From the NCBI GenBank assembly GCA_964017155.1, contig OZ024861.1, positions 15,699,226 to 15,763,225 of the forward strand: a DNA stretch of 64,000 nucleotides. The letters run 5' to 3'. The notes under the pieces are model-generated. The model saw only the letters and a program-made list of their open reading frames with translations, had not been told where the DNA came from and did no database searches. Positions within the stretch are counted from its first letter, which is position 1; each line of letters begins with the position of its first letter. Position numbers and translations under genes: made by a program. This DNA comes from Oasisia sp. SBJ-2009. Taxonomy: Eukaryota; Annelida; Polychaeta; Sabellida; Siboglinidae. Of this stretch, positions 13,316 through 24,687 are shown one piece after another.

Positions 13316-13640
13316 TAGGGAGGGAAGCAGGGAGAAAGAGAGGGGAGATGAAAGAGAGAGACAGAGAGAGGGAGGGAGGGCGAGAAGGAGGCCGGGGAAG
13401 AAAGGGAGGGGGGAGAGGGAGGGAGGGAGGGAGGGAGGGAGGGAGGGAGGGAGGGAGGGAGGGAGGGAGGGAGGGAGGGAGGGAGGGAGGGAGGGAGGGA
13501 GGGAGGGAGGGAGGGAGGGAGCGAGAGAGGGAGATAGGGTACATGATAAGAAAAAGGAGAAGATGGGACCAAAAAACAGTGACAGCCGATGGACTGTGTT
13601 CAGACAACATCCTCCATGCCCCCCCCCCCCCCCCCCCCCG
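13316..13640. repeat. (GGGA)n microsatellite followed by a C20 tract
   Basis: Purine tract with about 28 pure GGGA units at 13408-13520, then a run of about 20 C at 13620-13639. Both are potential quadruplex/i-motif formers. Overlapping ORFs in several frames are artefacts. Confidence 0.96.
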
Positions 13641-14766
13641 GACGTAAGCCAAGCACCTGGCCAGAGACACAACTGAGTGGGAGCCAGCCACCATCAGTGT
13701 CAGCCGCCCGCTGTTGTCAAGTCTGTGAAGACGTCACAACTCAATCACAACACGGAGGACAAAACAAGTTTCAGACAGTCTCAGGCACGCAAAGACGAAT
13801 GGATGTGTGAAATAGGATCAATAACTGCGCGAGCATCAGTCCTCCGAGATCATCCATGTCACAACAATATGGACAGAAATAAACCAACCGATATGTTCAA
13901 CAAGATTAAACAAGACGGCATCAAGAGCAGAAACCTCAGTTGGATAGTTGATGGCAAAGCATTTGGCTAATCCCGTGGTCAACTTTTTATAATCTTTGAA
14001 CCTGCACTTTTGGGCCATTGTTGATTTAGTTTTTAAACATAATCATGCTGCTAGCATTTAGACAACTGACAATTTAGACAATGTTTCATTCACTTATAGT
14101 AAACAAAAGAATACTTCTTGTATTTAATTTACCCTGTAAGTTTCATATGTAAGAAAAAATAGTTGTACCCGTGTATCATCAACATGTTTATAACCATCCA
14201 ATATATTAAACATTTCTAACAGTATCTTAGGTCGTCTTGATCTACTTGTCTCTTGGATGTGTAAGCACGTTCTTTTAGGTGTTTTAACAGTTAAAGTCTT
14301 TGATTTTGGTTAAAGTTAAAGAAACTCTTGCCATAGTCTCCTCAACTAGTCTACTTTGACAAACATTTGGTCATTTGATGTCGACACCTTTACTGCATAT
14401 CAACATTTTTAATAACATCCGATGAAAAGTAAATATAATTTTTTGTTTAAATGATCGAAAGAAGTGACATCTGTCATTGTCATCACCACCAATGTCAAGC
14501 CGTAGAGTCCGTGGTTGGACAAAGGTCTGACCAGTGACCAACTGACCATGCTGTTTCCAGAGCAGCCTGTCTGTCAGATGGTGCTTCCAGTAGTAATTGT
14601 CTAGTTTCTTTCTCCATCATCTCGCTGGTCTAACTCTAGTAGATTATTTCCCTTTGTAAGGTTTATAGATGGAGATATAATGATGACACAAGTTTTATTA
14701 GTAACTCAACTGAGTTGGATTCACAAGAGCAGAAACTTCACATGCAGTATCAGTAGATTATTGTAC
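13641..14766. other. Unassigned sequence
   Basis: The plus frame at 13677-13970 is open but matches no family I know. The rest is AT-rich and featureless. Confidence 0.35.
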
Positions 14767-14770
14767 TTAA

Positions 14771-15589
14771 AGGACAAACAAAGTTAACTCTTACGTGGCA
14801 TACACCTAATAGAGTTAATATAAAGTAACAATTTCCACATATACTCAATTTTTTTACGCCAGCGGTTTACCAGAAAAATATTTTTTAACACCCAGCCATC
14901 CAAATTCTATGCGCTACCCCATCTTAGACGAAGAATGACGTCACGACGGTGATCGAGGTGCTCTCCACGTAGATTCCCTGCATAGGGTTTGGCTGTTGTC
15001 ATGAAATGGCTGCAACTCGGCAACGCGCGTAACATGCTGATGACGGTAAATATGAAGTTGTCTATTATTGTTATCGCTGAAATCATCCCATCAACTGATG
15101 ATACATGTCTACATCAAAGCATTTCTCCTCAAAATGGACCGAGCAAAGTGCCAAACAGTACGCCCGCAAATCACCAACGTGAATCCATTGCTTCAATACT
15201 ACCGGTTGTTTCAACTATTATTGCAACCGTATGCCGAACACGAAGGCATAATTACTATAGTTTACCATAGATTTAACCACAGATTTAGATATACATCTAT
15301 AAGCAGCTGCTAGATGCCAACTGAACGAACTGTCGAAGACTCGAAGTTGTTGACCCTTAACAACGTCGCCGGAAACTGACCGAGATATAGAATGCCGCGC
15401 GCTGAATGGCCAAGCCAAATTAACCCTTCACCTATGGCGGCATCTAGACCATCGTGGATTTCGTTAGAATTTTAGACTTTAAAGTCACATTCTGAGTAAA
15501 CCGCTGACGTTAAAAAATTGAGTATATGTGGAAACTTTGTATAAACTCTATTAGATGTATGACACGAAGCCGTAGCCTTTTTTTGTCCT
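14771..15589. mobile_element. MITE with TTAA target duplication, family M2
   Basis: TTAA flanks both ends (14767-14770 and 15590-15593). The 819-bp element has inverted ends of about 110 bp: AGGACAAAC...CTAATAGAGTT...CCACATATACTCAATTTTTT at the left is mirrored at the right. TTAA duplication is typical of piggyBac- and Kolobok-type transposition. No transposase inside. Confidence 0.85.
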
Positions 15590-15593
15590 TTAA

Positions 15594-16635
15594 GTGTCCT
15601 GCCCAGGTCCACTTCAGTCTTCTGACTTGTTCATTCATGTCTGTCACCTTTCTGTTCGTTCATACCCAGAGGTTAATTCTGCTGTCCTGATGTGTGATGT
15701 TAACTCACTTCTGTCCATCTCTGTTTGTGTGGATGCTGGACTGTCCTCAGCAGTGCCACATGTGGTCATTTGCCAAAGCAAGCTGTTTAAGCTGATAGTT
15801 AGCCTTCAACCAACTAAATCTGTCAATCACATGATGTTCTGAGCGATCAAGACAAATTTTCATTAATGCCGAGATATAATAACATCATGTGCTGGTTTAA
15901 TTTGAGAATCTCTTGACTTGATTTGACTCTGTATCGAGAATTCAATAAGTCAGTAATTTGATGATCTATATGAAACATACATTCACAAAGCTGCATAAAC
16001 AAACTGGCACTGGATAAGTTTGTTTTAGTGCAAAACTAATTTGAAAGGAGATGTGCAAATGAAGTTTATTGAAGAACTACTTTTAGCAGTGGTTCTGTTT
16101 AATCGCGGTATGAAAAGGAACAGTTTCGGCAATGGTTTCTGACACACGTGGGAGACAATCTAATTTGGTCCGTCTGAGCGGGGAGACGGAGAGGGTACAT
16201 GTCTCGTGTATCTCTCGTTGATGTAACCATTACTGACATCTGCTGGACAAATGGATTCACTTGCACAAACAATGAACCGTTGCACATAACTGCTTCTGAC
16301 GTATCAAAGGTTGATTCGGTGGCGACGTTTCTTAGAACCAGACAAACAGTCCAAGCGACAGATCTAGCACCAACCACCAAACATACATGCCACACTGTGA
16401 AGGTAAATGAAATAATGAACACTCGCTCGGTCCCGCTAAACCAAGGCCAGACGCTATCACCATTATCGTAATTTGATCTTCAGAAACTTTTTCCCAAAAT
16501 GGCTTGATCTGGAGGAAAGTGGTTCATAACTGAATTTTCTGAGACAGGGAAACGCGTTTTAGAATGCAGGTAATAGCTACAAGTAAAACACACAAGTAAA
16601 CTAACCAATGTAACTTAGAAATAGTTATATTAAAA
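15594..16635. other. Unassigned sequence
   Basis: No recognised gene. ORFs on both strands near 16099-16471 overlap and lack family features. Confidence 0.35.
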
Positions 16636-16639
16636 CAGC

Positions 16640-17150
16640 GGATGCGACTGAATGTAGAAAGAGGCCAGTGGACCTTGTCACCTGGGATGAGATACAGCCA
16701 CCAGACTGCCCCAGACTATCTCTGTTACACAAATGTTGAAGTCTTGAGACGGGCTAATATGTCCAGCATAGAAGTCACTCTAACGTTGGACTGGACAAAA
16801 TCATCTGTATGAATGACAGCAGACTACCAAAGGCTGTATTCTATGAAGAATTATCCAAAGGGAAACGTCTTCCTGGTGGACAACGGCTGCGATACAAAGA
16901 TGTAGTTAAATGACACCTAAAGGCTACACACATCACCATAGACCACTGGGAGACTCTTGCACAAGATCGACAACAGTGGAGGCAGGCCATTCACACAGGA
17001 AAAAGCCATATTGAAGAAAAGATATCACAACAATACCAACATGATCACAATCTCTGTCATGGCTTTCCTGATGCTTCTGCCCCTATCATCTTCTGTGTCA
17101 ACTGCGGAAGAGGCTTTAAACTCTACTGGTTATGATACATATGTTTAATA
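16640..17150 (+). mobile_element. Decayed LINE reverse-transcriptase C-terminus
   Basis: Frames read [19 protein letters not shown], then [29 protein letters not shown] and HWETLAQDRQQWRQAIHTGK. This is the familiar tail of non-LTR retrotransposon ORF2 (..GKRxRGxPxxRYKD..W...AxDRxxWR). Stops and frameshifts show it is dead. Confidence 0.8.
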
Positions 17151-17199
17151 CTCAGGTGGTTTACTCCAAACAGCCCAAACTTGTGCTAATGCAGGAGTT

Positions 17200-17448
17200 G
17201 TCGTTCTCTAGAATTAGTGAGTCCATTACAGGTTACAAATTTACCCCCTGTGTGGGATCTTTTACTTCCCCTGGCATAGACACTAGATAAGAAGGGACCA
17301 TCAGCTTTTAGTATCTCTTCCGAAAGACATAGGCAAATGTGGGGTGAATGAAATTGCATAAGTTTTGAAACGGCGGTAGGTGGGATCGAACCACCGTCCC
17401 CTCGATTGACAGTCCGGCGTTCTACCGCGCGACTACTGCTCCCCACAT
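17200..17448 (-). mobile_element. tRNA-derived SINE, family S2
   Basis: The minus strand starts with a tRNA-like head: an A-box-like GTCGCGCGGTAGAACGC and a B box GGTTCGATCCC near 17375-17448. The body has CATTCACCCCACATTTGCCT and CTTTCGGAAGAG. A headless copy lies at 49500-49645. Confidence 0.8.
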
Positions 17449-18150
17449 TGACAGCTTTATTTTGTAGCCGTAATGCATGTAAAGGTCTGGGATGTAGCAT
17501 TTTATTTCTTTGTTTACTTCTGCATCCAGCTATGTTCCTGTGTAACAAATCCCAAAACTTTACAAAACAGAAATGCACATAGCTGGAAACAATGAGGCGA
17601 AACACTGCAGTACCCAATTGTCAATACACAGCAACACCCCTGAAGACATTCTGTAGAATTAGACACGATCGCAACAATTTGGTCGCGGTGACTGTCACGT
17701 TAACCAACACAGGGATCTCATTACGTGCACCTGCCTGACAGTATGTGCAAGATGTCAAATAACGACTCGTTGTCACAAACCAGAAGTACCAAATGTCTGC
17801 GTCTCAGACAATTTCTGTCCCAGTGGAAATGGATACGAGAAATAATCGGATTACCGCACCGAGACACAGACAACTGGATGTGTTATTTTGCGTCCATTAT
17901 TCTGGGGGCCTCTCGATGTTGCGCCAAATCAAGAGTATCGCGGGATTATAAGGTGTGACGCAAAGCCGATGTTTGTCCAAACAGCTTCCGATTGAATTGT
18001 GCAAACCGTTACAGACAGGTTGACTTTGTCATGCAAATCCAGGCCCAGTGTCTTGTCTTTTGTGCTGTATGGTCACAACTAACACTGAATTACTCGTGTG
18101 GTGGGATCTCACACTGCCCATTGACATCGAGTGCTGCAGAATTTTGTCGG
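17449..18150. other. Unassigned sequence
   Basis: No recognised gene. It lies between a SINE and a LINE tail. Confidence 0.35.
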
Positions 18151-18565
18151 TATTCAGAAAGGCACTAAAAACGCACATTTTCAAAGCATATTACTGCCGA
18201 CTTTTTAAATATTCAATGACACTTTGGAATTTTTTTTAATATTTCATCTTATATTATTTTTACACATATGTATTGACTATATTTATTTATATATGCCATC
18301 GTTTAGTATGTGTTTCACATGTAAATAGAATAATACTTAGTTTTATTTATTTATTTATTTTACTCATCGATGTTAATTCTTTATAGTATTTAATTATAAT
18401 TTATTGTTTCTACATTTTTGATCTGAAAGTTTATTTTACAGTTGTATTTTTTAGTATTAATATTATTTTTAACACATCATTAATAGCTTTATGTTTTATT
18501 GTACAGCGCTTTGAGCATATTGGATATTGCGCTTTATAAATAATAAATATTATTGTTATTATTAA
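18150..18565 (+). mobile_element. LINE 3' end
   Basis: The plus strand reads SVFRKALKTHIFKAYYCRLF then stop, a LINE ORF2 C-terminal pattern. An AT-rich UTR follows, ending GCGCTTTATAAATAATAAAT and TTATTGTTATTATTA. Confidence 0.7.
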
Positions 18566-18840
18566 TTATACTGGAAGCATTGACTGTTTTATTTGTTTAC
18601 ATAAACAGGCCAATGATTTTGTTAAAATGTGCACTGATGCAATCACAACTAACTAGAGTAAGATTATACTCTAAAAAAGTGCCTGTATTTGGCTGAAAAA
18701 TGTAATACTTGGCTAAGCTGAACCAGACATTTTGCAATATATGAATTACATAATATCAAGCAGCACTATAATTATTAACATTATTCACTTAAAATAGATG
18801 TGACGTACAATACAAACTACAAACATTTCTGGGCACTTGC

Positions 18841-18899
18841 TTAATTATTGTCTGAGATTAGTTCCTTCACAAAATCAACACCGGTCTTGTTGACATCAC
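18841..18899 (-). CDS. INPP5B: Weak candidate for INPP5B terminal exon
   Basis: In the phase expected after a phase-1 intron, the minus strand reads GDVNKTGVDFVKELISDNN then TAA. The F..xLI pattern near a stop resembles the last helix of INPP5B/OCRL, but similarity is slight and an exon for the LLLR segment would still be missing between here and exon 24. Acceptor TCTAAG is preceded by a pyrimidine tract lent by the neighbouring inverted-repeat element. An AATAAA lies about 250 bp downstream. Confidence 0.2.
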
Positions 18900-18908
18900 C
18901 TTAGACCA

Positions 18909-20278
18909 GTAGGGGAAGTAGGGGTATGTCCGCACATTTAAGGTGAAACAAGCTATAGATAATGTACTGCGTGTGCTAAGAGGGTGATATTTAGTATTCA
19001 AAATAAGCAATCATATTACTTTGTTTTTACTTAGTTAAAAAATCGCATATCCCATCAGATATTTAAATATTTAGTCAAATCTAGAGGCATAGCTTTGTGC
19101 GGAGATGCCCCGAGGTACAGGGCATAGCCGCACACTGTGTGCGGTTATGCCCCAGGAATGGCGAAACAACAGCTGGTCTCACTGAGCTGACCATTAACTG
19201 CAATAATAATATGTATTGGTATGTGTACACTACTGACACGTGCATTACTATAAAAAAAAAAAACAGAGAACACAAACCAACGGTTTCAAGTTTTCATATA
19301 TACGTAAAAAAAGTTTAGAAAATACAGTGGCCTTGAATCATAATCCACGTTTATTCCTCCTTGAGAGTCAAAGCAAACAACAGCATGATTTTGTAACGAC
19401 AAGTCGAAGTTTCCAAACCAGCTTCTCTGAAGCCTTTTAGCTAAAACAGCATAGTTCCGTAAAGCGCAAAGTCAAACTAAAAACTCAGTTTGTCGGCTGT
19501 GCGAGCATGACTTTGTATGGACTAACGTATACGGGCAAAGTTCTGTATTATAGAGTATACATCATTTGTCATCTTGGTTATTTTAGTCTATGAGCAATGA
19601 TCAATTAAACTTTATGTATTTAACGGACCTAATGATACACAACATGGAAAATGTGACGTCAGCACGATATAGCCTATTACACATTGACGAAGCGATGAAT
19701 GATATAATCAGTTTGATATTATTAAATAATTATATAATCATCATCATATACTATCTCACATAAAAGTTTCCTATAATATTTGTGGTAAGCAATTGAAGTA
19801 TCTAAATATGTATCTAAGTAGACTACAAAATGTTAGAGGCAAAGATGCACGAAATACGTCCGCTCGGCGGGTGGGGCATGGCCGCACAGGCCTGTGCGAA
19901 CATGCCCCAAGCATCCAACACGTGAATAATTCTGAATTGCACGAAAATGCTACTTATGAAAGTATTCTTTATTTCACACATCATAAAACATTAAAATGCA
20001 GTTTGGAATTATGAAAGAACATATATATGCGCGTCTTACAGTTAAAGTAATACGCATAACAGCATATGAGTAAAATTACATCAGTGTTTACGAAAATAAC
20101 ATTTTATGTCATAACTTTTAAATTATTCACTTCTATCAAAAAGTATATGCAAGTGGTTGATTTGGGGGTTAGACGATGCCGCTTAGCATGATTCCACTAA
20201 CCAGATGTTACGCGATGCGCAAATAACAGGGTGTGCGGACATGCCTCAGTATGCGGATATGCCCCTACTTCCCTACCT
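18909..20278. mobile_element. Inverted-repeat element with GCCGCAC/ATGCCCC motifs, family M3
   Basis: The left end GTAGGGGAAGTAGGGGTATG TCCGCA is mirrored at 20255-20278. Inside, blocks such as GGCATAGCCGCAC, GTGCGGTTATGCCCC and GGGGCATGGCCGCAC recur in both orientations (19090-19150, 19870-19915, 20235-20265). No transposase-like ORF. No clear target duplication. Confidence 0.7.
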
Positions 20279-20705
20279 CCAACGGAGTGACCCCAGAACG
20301 CAGGGAGCCCAGCGTTTTCCACATGCAAGGGCAGACCACCCAACTCTTTACCATTCATTTTTTCATGCAACCCTTAGACAGTGGAATAGGCTCCCCACAA
20401 GCCTATCAGCCACCACATGCCCAGAGGCTTTCAGAACTGGCCTTCAGGCCTTAACATCTGCTTTATTTTTTTCATAAGACTATGTACATCATAATAATAC
20501 ATTTTTAAATCATCAGAGGTCCATAGAATAACTTTATTAACGTTTTAATTTTAATTAGTTAATAGAATTTGTTTTTTATATTAACTGTTTTATGAGAGCG
20601 TACACCGCCCGCACCCCCAAGCGCACAAGCTTTAATTGGACTTTTAACGCCCAGAAAGGGCCCAGTCCAGTATATGGAAGAAGACGAAGAAGTTCACTGA
20701 TACCA
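20268..20705 (+). mobile_element. LINE 3' end (family L2)
   Basis: The plus frame encodes HPTLYHSFFHATLRQWNRLP then EAFRTGLQAL, the characteristic SFFxxTxRxWNxLP ending of LINE ORF2, then a stop and a 3' UTR finishing in CAGTATATGGAAGAAGACGA. The same 3' UTR recurs at 62890-63080. Confidence 0.85.
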
Positions 20706-20740
20706 TAGTATACCTAGTTGATGCACGACGCGGCTTATAA

Positions 20741-20860
20741 TTAGAAGACTTACATGTAAACATAGCTTTGGAGACCTGTCCACCCATCCTTTGGACGGAT
20801 AAAACCAAATTTGGACGGGTAGGAATTCCACTGGACAGGTAAAACAATTATTAGGAGCAA
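20741..20860. repeat. Dispersed repeat with GACCTGTCCACCCATC
   Basis: The GACCTGTCCACCCATC...TTGGACGG block also occurs at 40470-40560, so it is an interspersed element of unknown type. Confidence 0.6.
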
Positions 20861-21208
20861 AAGTTTTCAGAGACTGTATAATCTCAAGTATACTATGAAA
20901 TTGGATGTGACATGTGTGTATCTTGTCCATTTCATTACATGATATACATCACGACTGACTTCTACGTACCCCTGATGCATGAGTTAACCTGTCCGTGTCA
21001 CAACAAAATATTTATACTTGCAACTGTTACCTGGTATATAACTGACTCCAACGGAATAGCATAGCCGTATTAGTACAGTACAACAAATATATGAACATAT
21101 GAAAGCTTGTACACATTCATTCTGGAATGTATGGATGCACATACATATGTACTTACACTCAGGTGAATGCACGCAAGCAAACATGGCAGCATGCACGCAC
21201 TCATGCAC

Positions 21209-21377
21209 ACACGCCACGCCGCGCCGCGCCGCGCCGCGCCGCGCCGCGCCGCGCCGCGCCACGCCACGCCACGCCACGCCACGCCACGCCACGCCACATT
21301 ACAGTGACCACACCACAGTGACCACACCACAGTGACCCCACCACAGTGACCACACCACAGTGACCACACCACACCCA

Positions 21378-21433
<56 letters not shown>

Positions 21434-21440
21434 TGCACGC
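21209..21440. repeat. Composite (CGCGC/CACGC)n, CAGTGACCACAC and (ACGC)n array
   Basis: Pentanucleotide GCCGC/GCCAC units (21209-21297), then about five copies of a CAGTGACCACAC-type unit (21298-21372), then (ACGC)n to 21440. Confidence 0.95.
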
Positions 21441-21579
21441 ACTCTTTTTTCAGCATTCAGTTCATTACTTTATATTTAAATGACATAGGCACCATAATTA
21501 ACTGCAACCCTGGCCACAAATGGTGGTTTTGGTTCATGTGATAACTTCCCTTTATTGCCAAAAGATGGCACAGACTTAC

Positions 21580-21691
21580 CGAGGATCGTCGCATCGAGGT
21601 TGTTTTTATGTGAATGTCGCAGAACCTCGCGTAGGAATGCACAGACGTAGTTGAAGACGTTCTGATGAGTCTTTGGCAACTCAGTCAGCAC
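21580..21691 (-). CDS. INPP5B: INPP5B exon 24 (RhoGAP-like domain)
   Basis: 112 bp, encoding VLTELPKTHQNVFNYVCAFL then REVLRHSHKNNLDATIL. It matches VISTLP..HKNVFHYLMAFLRELL. It ends in phase 1 at donor GTAAGT, so at least one more exon (about 40 residues, containing the LLLR segment) must exist. Confidence 0.95.
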
Positions 21692-21699
21692 CTGACGAC

Positions 21700-22500
21700 A
21701 GCAACAAGTCTAGTCTTTAGTTGTTTATTGTAATAACTAAAACATAAATACTACTATAATTTACTTTTTAATACAGTAAATGTCAGTTTCTTTATAGCAT
21801 GCCATGTATCCATTCTTAGGAACTGCTCAAAGAAAGATTATCATCCAGCAGCCCCATTCATTCCAAATTTGAATGCTACCTTTTCTGCTGGGAAGTATTC
21901 AGCCATATTGTAATCACTGCATGAAAACTGTTAATTCACAGCCAAAATTGTATGAGACCAAACTCAAGCTGGAGTAATGAACTAAGCATTGAAATGGCAG
22001 CAACAATACTTAAAACCAGATTTACCAGACTTTCTGTGTTAGTCGTAAACACTGTGCCATAAGTACCATATACAAAATACTACACATACATTTATAAATA
22101 ATTAATCTATATAAGAAGATTTCTCAAAAATATTTTTCAATTTCGTGGAGTACGTCATTCATAAATGCACGTGTCTTCCCATCAACCGTGGCCTCAGTTA
22201 ATGGGCACAATACGGTGGTACATCACAACTATGTACAATAACTTTAACAGCTGTAGTGAAGCTACCAACCACTACAGTAGGTCATTTTGGCTTTGGTCTG
22301 TTATTATATCACCCAGATAATTTCATTGCTCGCATTAGCAGTAATCAATCTCATCATAATGCTATCTCTGTTTACAAACTGCGTTATATGCGACTAAATA
22401 GATGTTGAGAGCATTGAACACACTTAAGTATCAGGCAGACAGTAATCTAATGCTGTTTAGGGATTGTCTACAACTGTTGATTTATTCCGAAGCGTATACC
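21700..22500. other. Intron 23 of INPP5B, unassigned part
   Basis: AT-rich intron sequence between exons 23 and 24 without recognisable repeats or exons. Confidence 0.5.
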
Positions 22501-22525
22501 TGGTGGGTCAGCGGATTTAAAGTTA

Positions 22526-22842
22526 AGTTCTTATATAGCGCAGTATCCAGTCCCCAGGACCGCTCAAAGCGCTTTACACTTTACTTCCCTGACAGACCTG
22601 TTCACTCAGACACCATCTCGGCTTCTCTGGGAAGCATCCAGCCATATGCTACAATTAATGCGTGAAGGCTGCTCATACACATATCCACCACTGTCTATAG
22701 ACAGGTACTCAATTATACAGCTGAGTGAACTGGAGCAATGTAGAGTGAAAAAACTTGCCCAAGGTTTTAACACCGCAGCATAGGAATCGAACCCGGGTTC
22801 TCTTAGTCGAGAGTGCGAAGCTCTGAGCCACTGCACTCTTTA
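22526..22842 (-). mobile_element. tRNA-derived SINE, family S1, copy A
   Basis: Minus-strand order: tRNA-like head with A box and B box GGTTCGATTCC (22750-22840), body CCAGTTCACTCAGCTG, CAGCATATGGCTGGATGC, tail AAGCGCTTTGAGCGG and GCGCTATATAAG. Three more near-full copies occur in the window. Confidence 0.9.
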
Positions 22843-22950
22843 AAGTGCTGCCACCTGAGGGCGTCTGCGTAACTAAGGTTAGTGGCCCGTGGAATTGTTG
22901 TAATGGGTACTGCAGTACTCGTAGTACATCATTCATTCTGTTACAGTTAA

Positions 22951-23487
22951 AGGGATACTCCAGTCAGTGAGAGGTTCACAGTATTAACTTACATGTGTAT
23001 ACTGTATTGGTTGTGTCTAGTAACTGTGCACAAAGATTGTCAATAAACAATTAGTTATAGTTTAATGGTATGAAAAACATGCTGTCTTAGATTCAGGGCG
23101 CTGCCATCTTGAGACTTATGTACCAGTGACGTAAGCCAAATCGGTTACGCCACTGGCGCATTGTTGAAAAAGGCAAGAATTGCCGGAATCTTCGCTAAAA
23201 ACTGTGATAGTGACATAAGCAATCCGCGACGTACTGGATACATCAAATACCATTGGACAAACGTAGGATGTTCAAACGTGCATGCGCCAGTGACGTAAGC
23301 GGTTTACATCACTGGTGCGTAAGTCTCAAGATGGCAGCGCCCTGAATCCAACATGGAGTGTTTCTGATACAATTATACTGTAATTAATTGTTTATTAATG
23401 ATCTTTGTGCACAATTACTATGGACAACCAATATATTATACAGATGTAAGTAAATGGTATGAATCTCTCACGGATTGAAGTAACCCT
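22951..23487. mobile_element. Foldback MITE with TTAA target duplication, family M4
   Basis: TTAA at 22947-22950 and 23488-23491. The ends AGGGATACTCC and GTAACCCT begin inverted arms of roughly 240 bp, including TCAGGGCGCTGCCATCTTGA at 23094 and its reverse at 23327. 537 bp, no ORF. Confidence 0.92.
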
Positions 23488-23999
23488 TTAAAGAAATGCC
23501 AAATGATAATGAGTTATTATTATATGTTTGAGCAGTGGAATGGTTTCAGGAATTGGAACCTGTAATACGATGTTGCCTAACTCGACCAACTGCAGTGCAC
23601 AAGTCACCAACTGGCCTGGGCCATCATTGCCTGGACACATATATGCTTGACCAGGAGAGTCAGTGGTCATCTTAGGCGGTCAGTTTTATTTAAAATGCAT
23701 TACGTGTATAGCCTACTTGCTATTGTTGGTATGTATTAGTCAAAACAATGTACATTTTTAATGTACTCTTTGGGGGAGGGGGTCCCAAAAAAGTGTACTC
23801 TTTGTACACTTCAAAAAGTTGACAATTATGAATGACCCTTTAGCAGTACACAAATTAGGCGACGACTGTCAAAAATCATTACCTAAATCCCAGAGTAACC
23901 CACACCATTTTCATATGTATGTATTCACATGTATCTTCATCAAATTTCAGGCAAATCTAACCATTCACTCGATCAACTTTGCAATGTTAGCAGCTACCA

Positions 24000-24127
24000 C
24001 ATACTTCCCACAGAAGTTGAGATGGTACTTGATTGAACAGGTCTGCCGGGGAAGTAATGTGTAAAAGCGCTTTGAGCTTTCCTATGGACTGGATACTACG
24101 CTATATAAAAACTTACCTTTACTTTAC
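24000..24127 (+). mobile_element. SINE S1, truncated copy (tail only)
   Basis: Plus-orientation AAAAGCGCTTTGAGC...GGATACTACGCTATATAA...CTTACCTTTACTTTA matches the 3' portion of S1; the tRNA-like head is absent. Confidence 0.75.
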
Positions 24128-24164
24128 TTGTCTAGAGAGCTGAATACTGATGCACATGGAGACA

Positions 24165-24545
24165 GACAGTGGCGCAGAAGGTCATACAGAGATAGGGAGA
24201 TGGAGAGACGGAGAGACAGAAAGATGGAGAGACAGAGAGAGACGGAGAGACAGAGAGACAGAAAGATGGAGAGACGGAGAGAGACAGAAAGATGGAGACG
24301 GAGAGATGGAGAAACACAGAGACAGAAAGATGGAGAGACAGAAAGATGGAGAGACAGAAAGATGGAGACGGAGAGACGGAGGGACGGAGAGATAGTTACA
24401 GACAGACAGACTTATATAACGTCAAAGTCTACACAAAGACAGAGGGATAGACAGACAGAGATACAGAGATACGGATGGACGGACGGACGGACGGACGGAC
24501 GGACGGACGGACGGACGGACGGACGGACGGACGGACGGACGGATG
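24165..24545. repeat. Purine repeat (GACAGAAAGATGGAGA)n and (GGAC)n
   Basis: Variable 14-18 bp purine units at 24170-24400, then about 17 GGAC units at 24477-24543. The latter ends about 12 bases from the donor of INPP5B exon 23. Confidence 0.95.
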
Positions 24546-24559
24546 GACGAACACAGTAC

Positions 24560-24687
24560 CTGTCTAGAGAGCTGTAGGTCGTTGCAGACAGCGAGGCACC
24601 GGGCTGTGTACTTGGTGGGGACGACAGGCTCAGCCGATGACTCTAGGAAGAGACACAGAGCCTCGGCTATGGAGTCCACACTGCCCG
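24560..24687 (-). CDS. INPP5B: INPP5B exon 23 (RhoGAP-like domain)
   Basis: 128 bp, encoding GSVDSIAEALCLFLESSAEP then VVPTKYTARCLAVCNDLQLSRQ in two blocks. It matches SVAEALLLFLESLPEPV. The acceptor has GTCCTTGAC upstream (U12 branch site). Donor GTACTG lies about 12 bases before a (GTCC)n microsatellite. Confidence 0.95.

Noticed and set aside
13182..13694. Several Gly/Arg/Pro/Ser ORFs
   Set aside because: Artefacts of the GGGA tract.
17375..17448. Possible tRNA gene on minus
   Set aside because: Continuous with SINE S2 body that recurs at 49515; no clear cloverleaf expected for a functional tRNA was established.
21209..21440. CRISPR-like spacing of CAGTGACCACAC units
   Set aside because: No spacers; a simple tandem repeat in a eukaryotic intronic or downstream region.
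22750..22842. Possible tRNA gene (A and B box present)
   Set aside because: The same tRNA-like head occurs in four copies fused to the same SINE body and tail, so it is a SINE promoter, not a tRNA gene.
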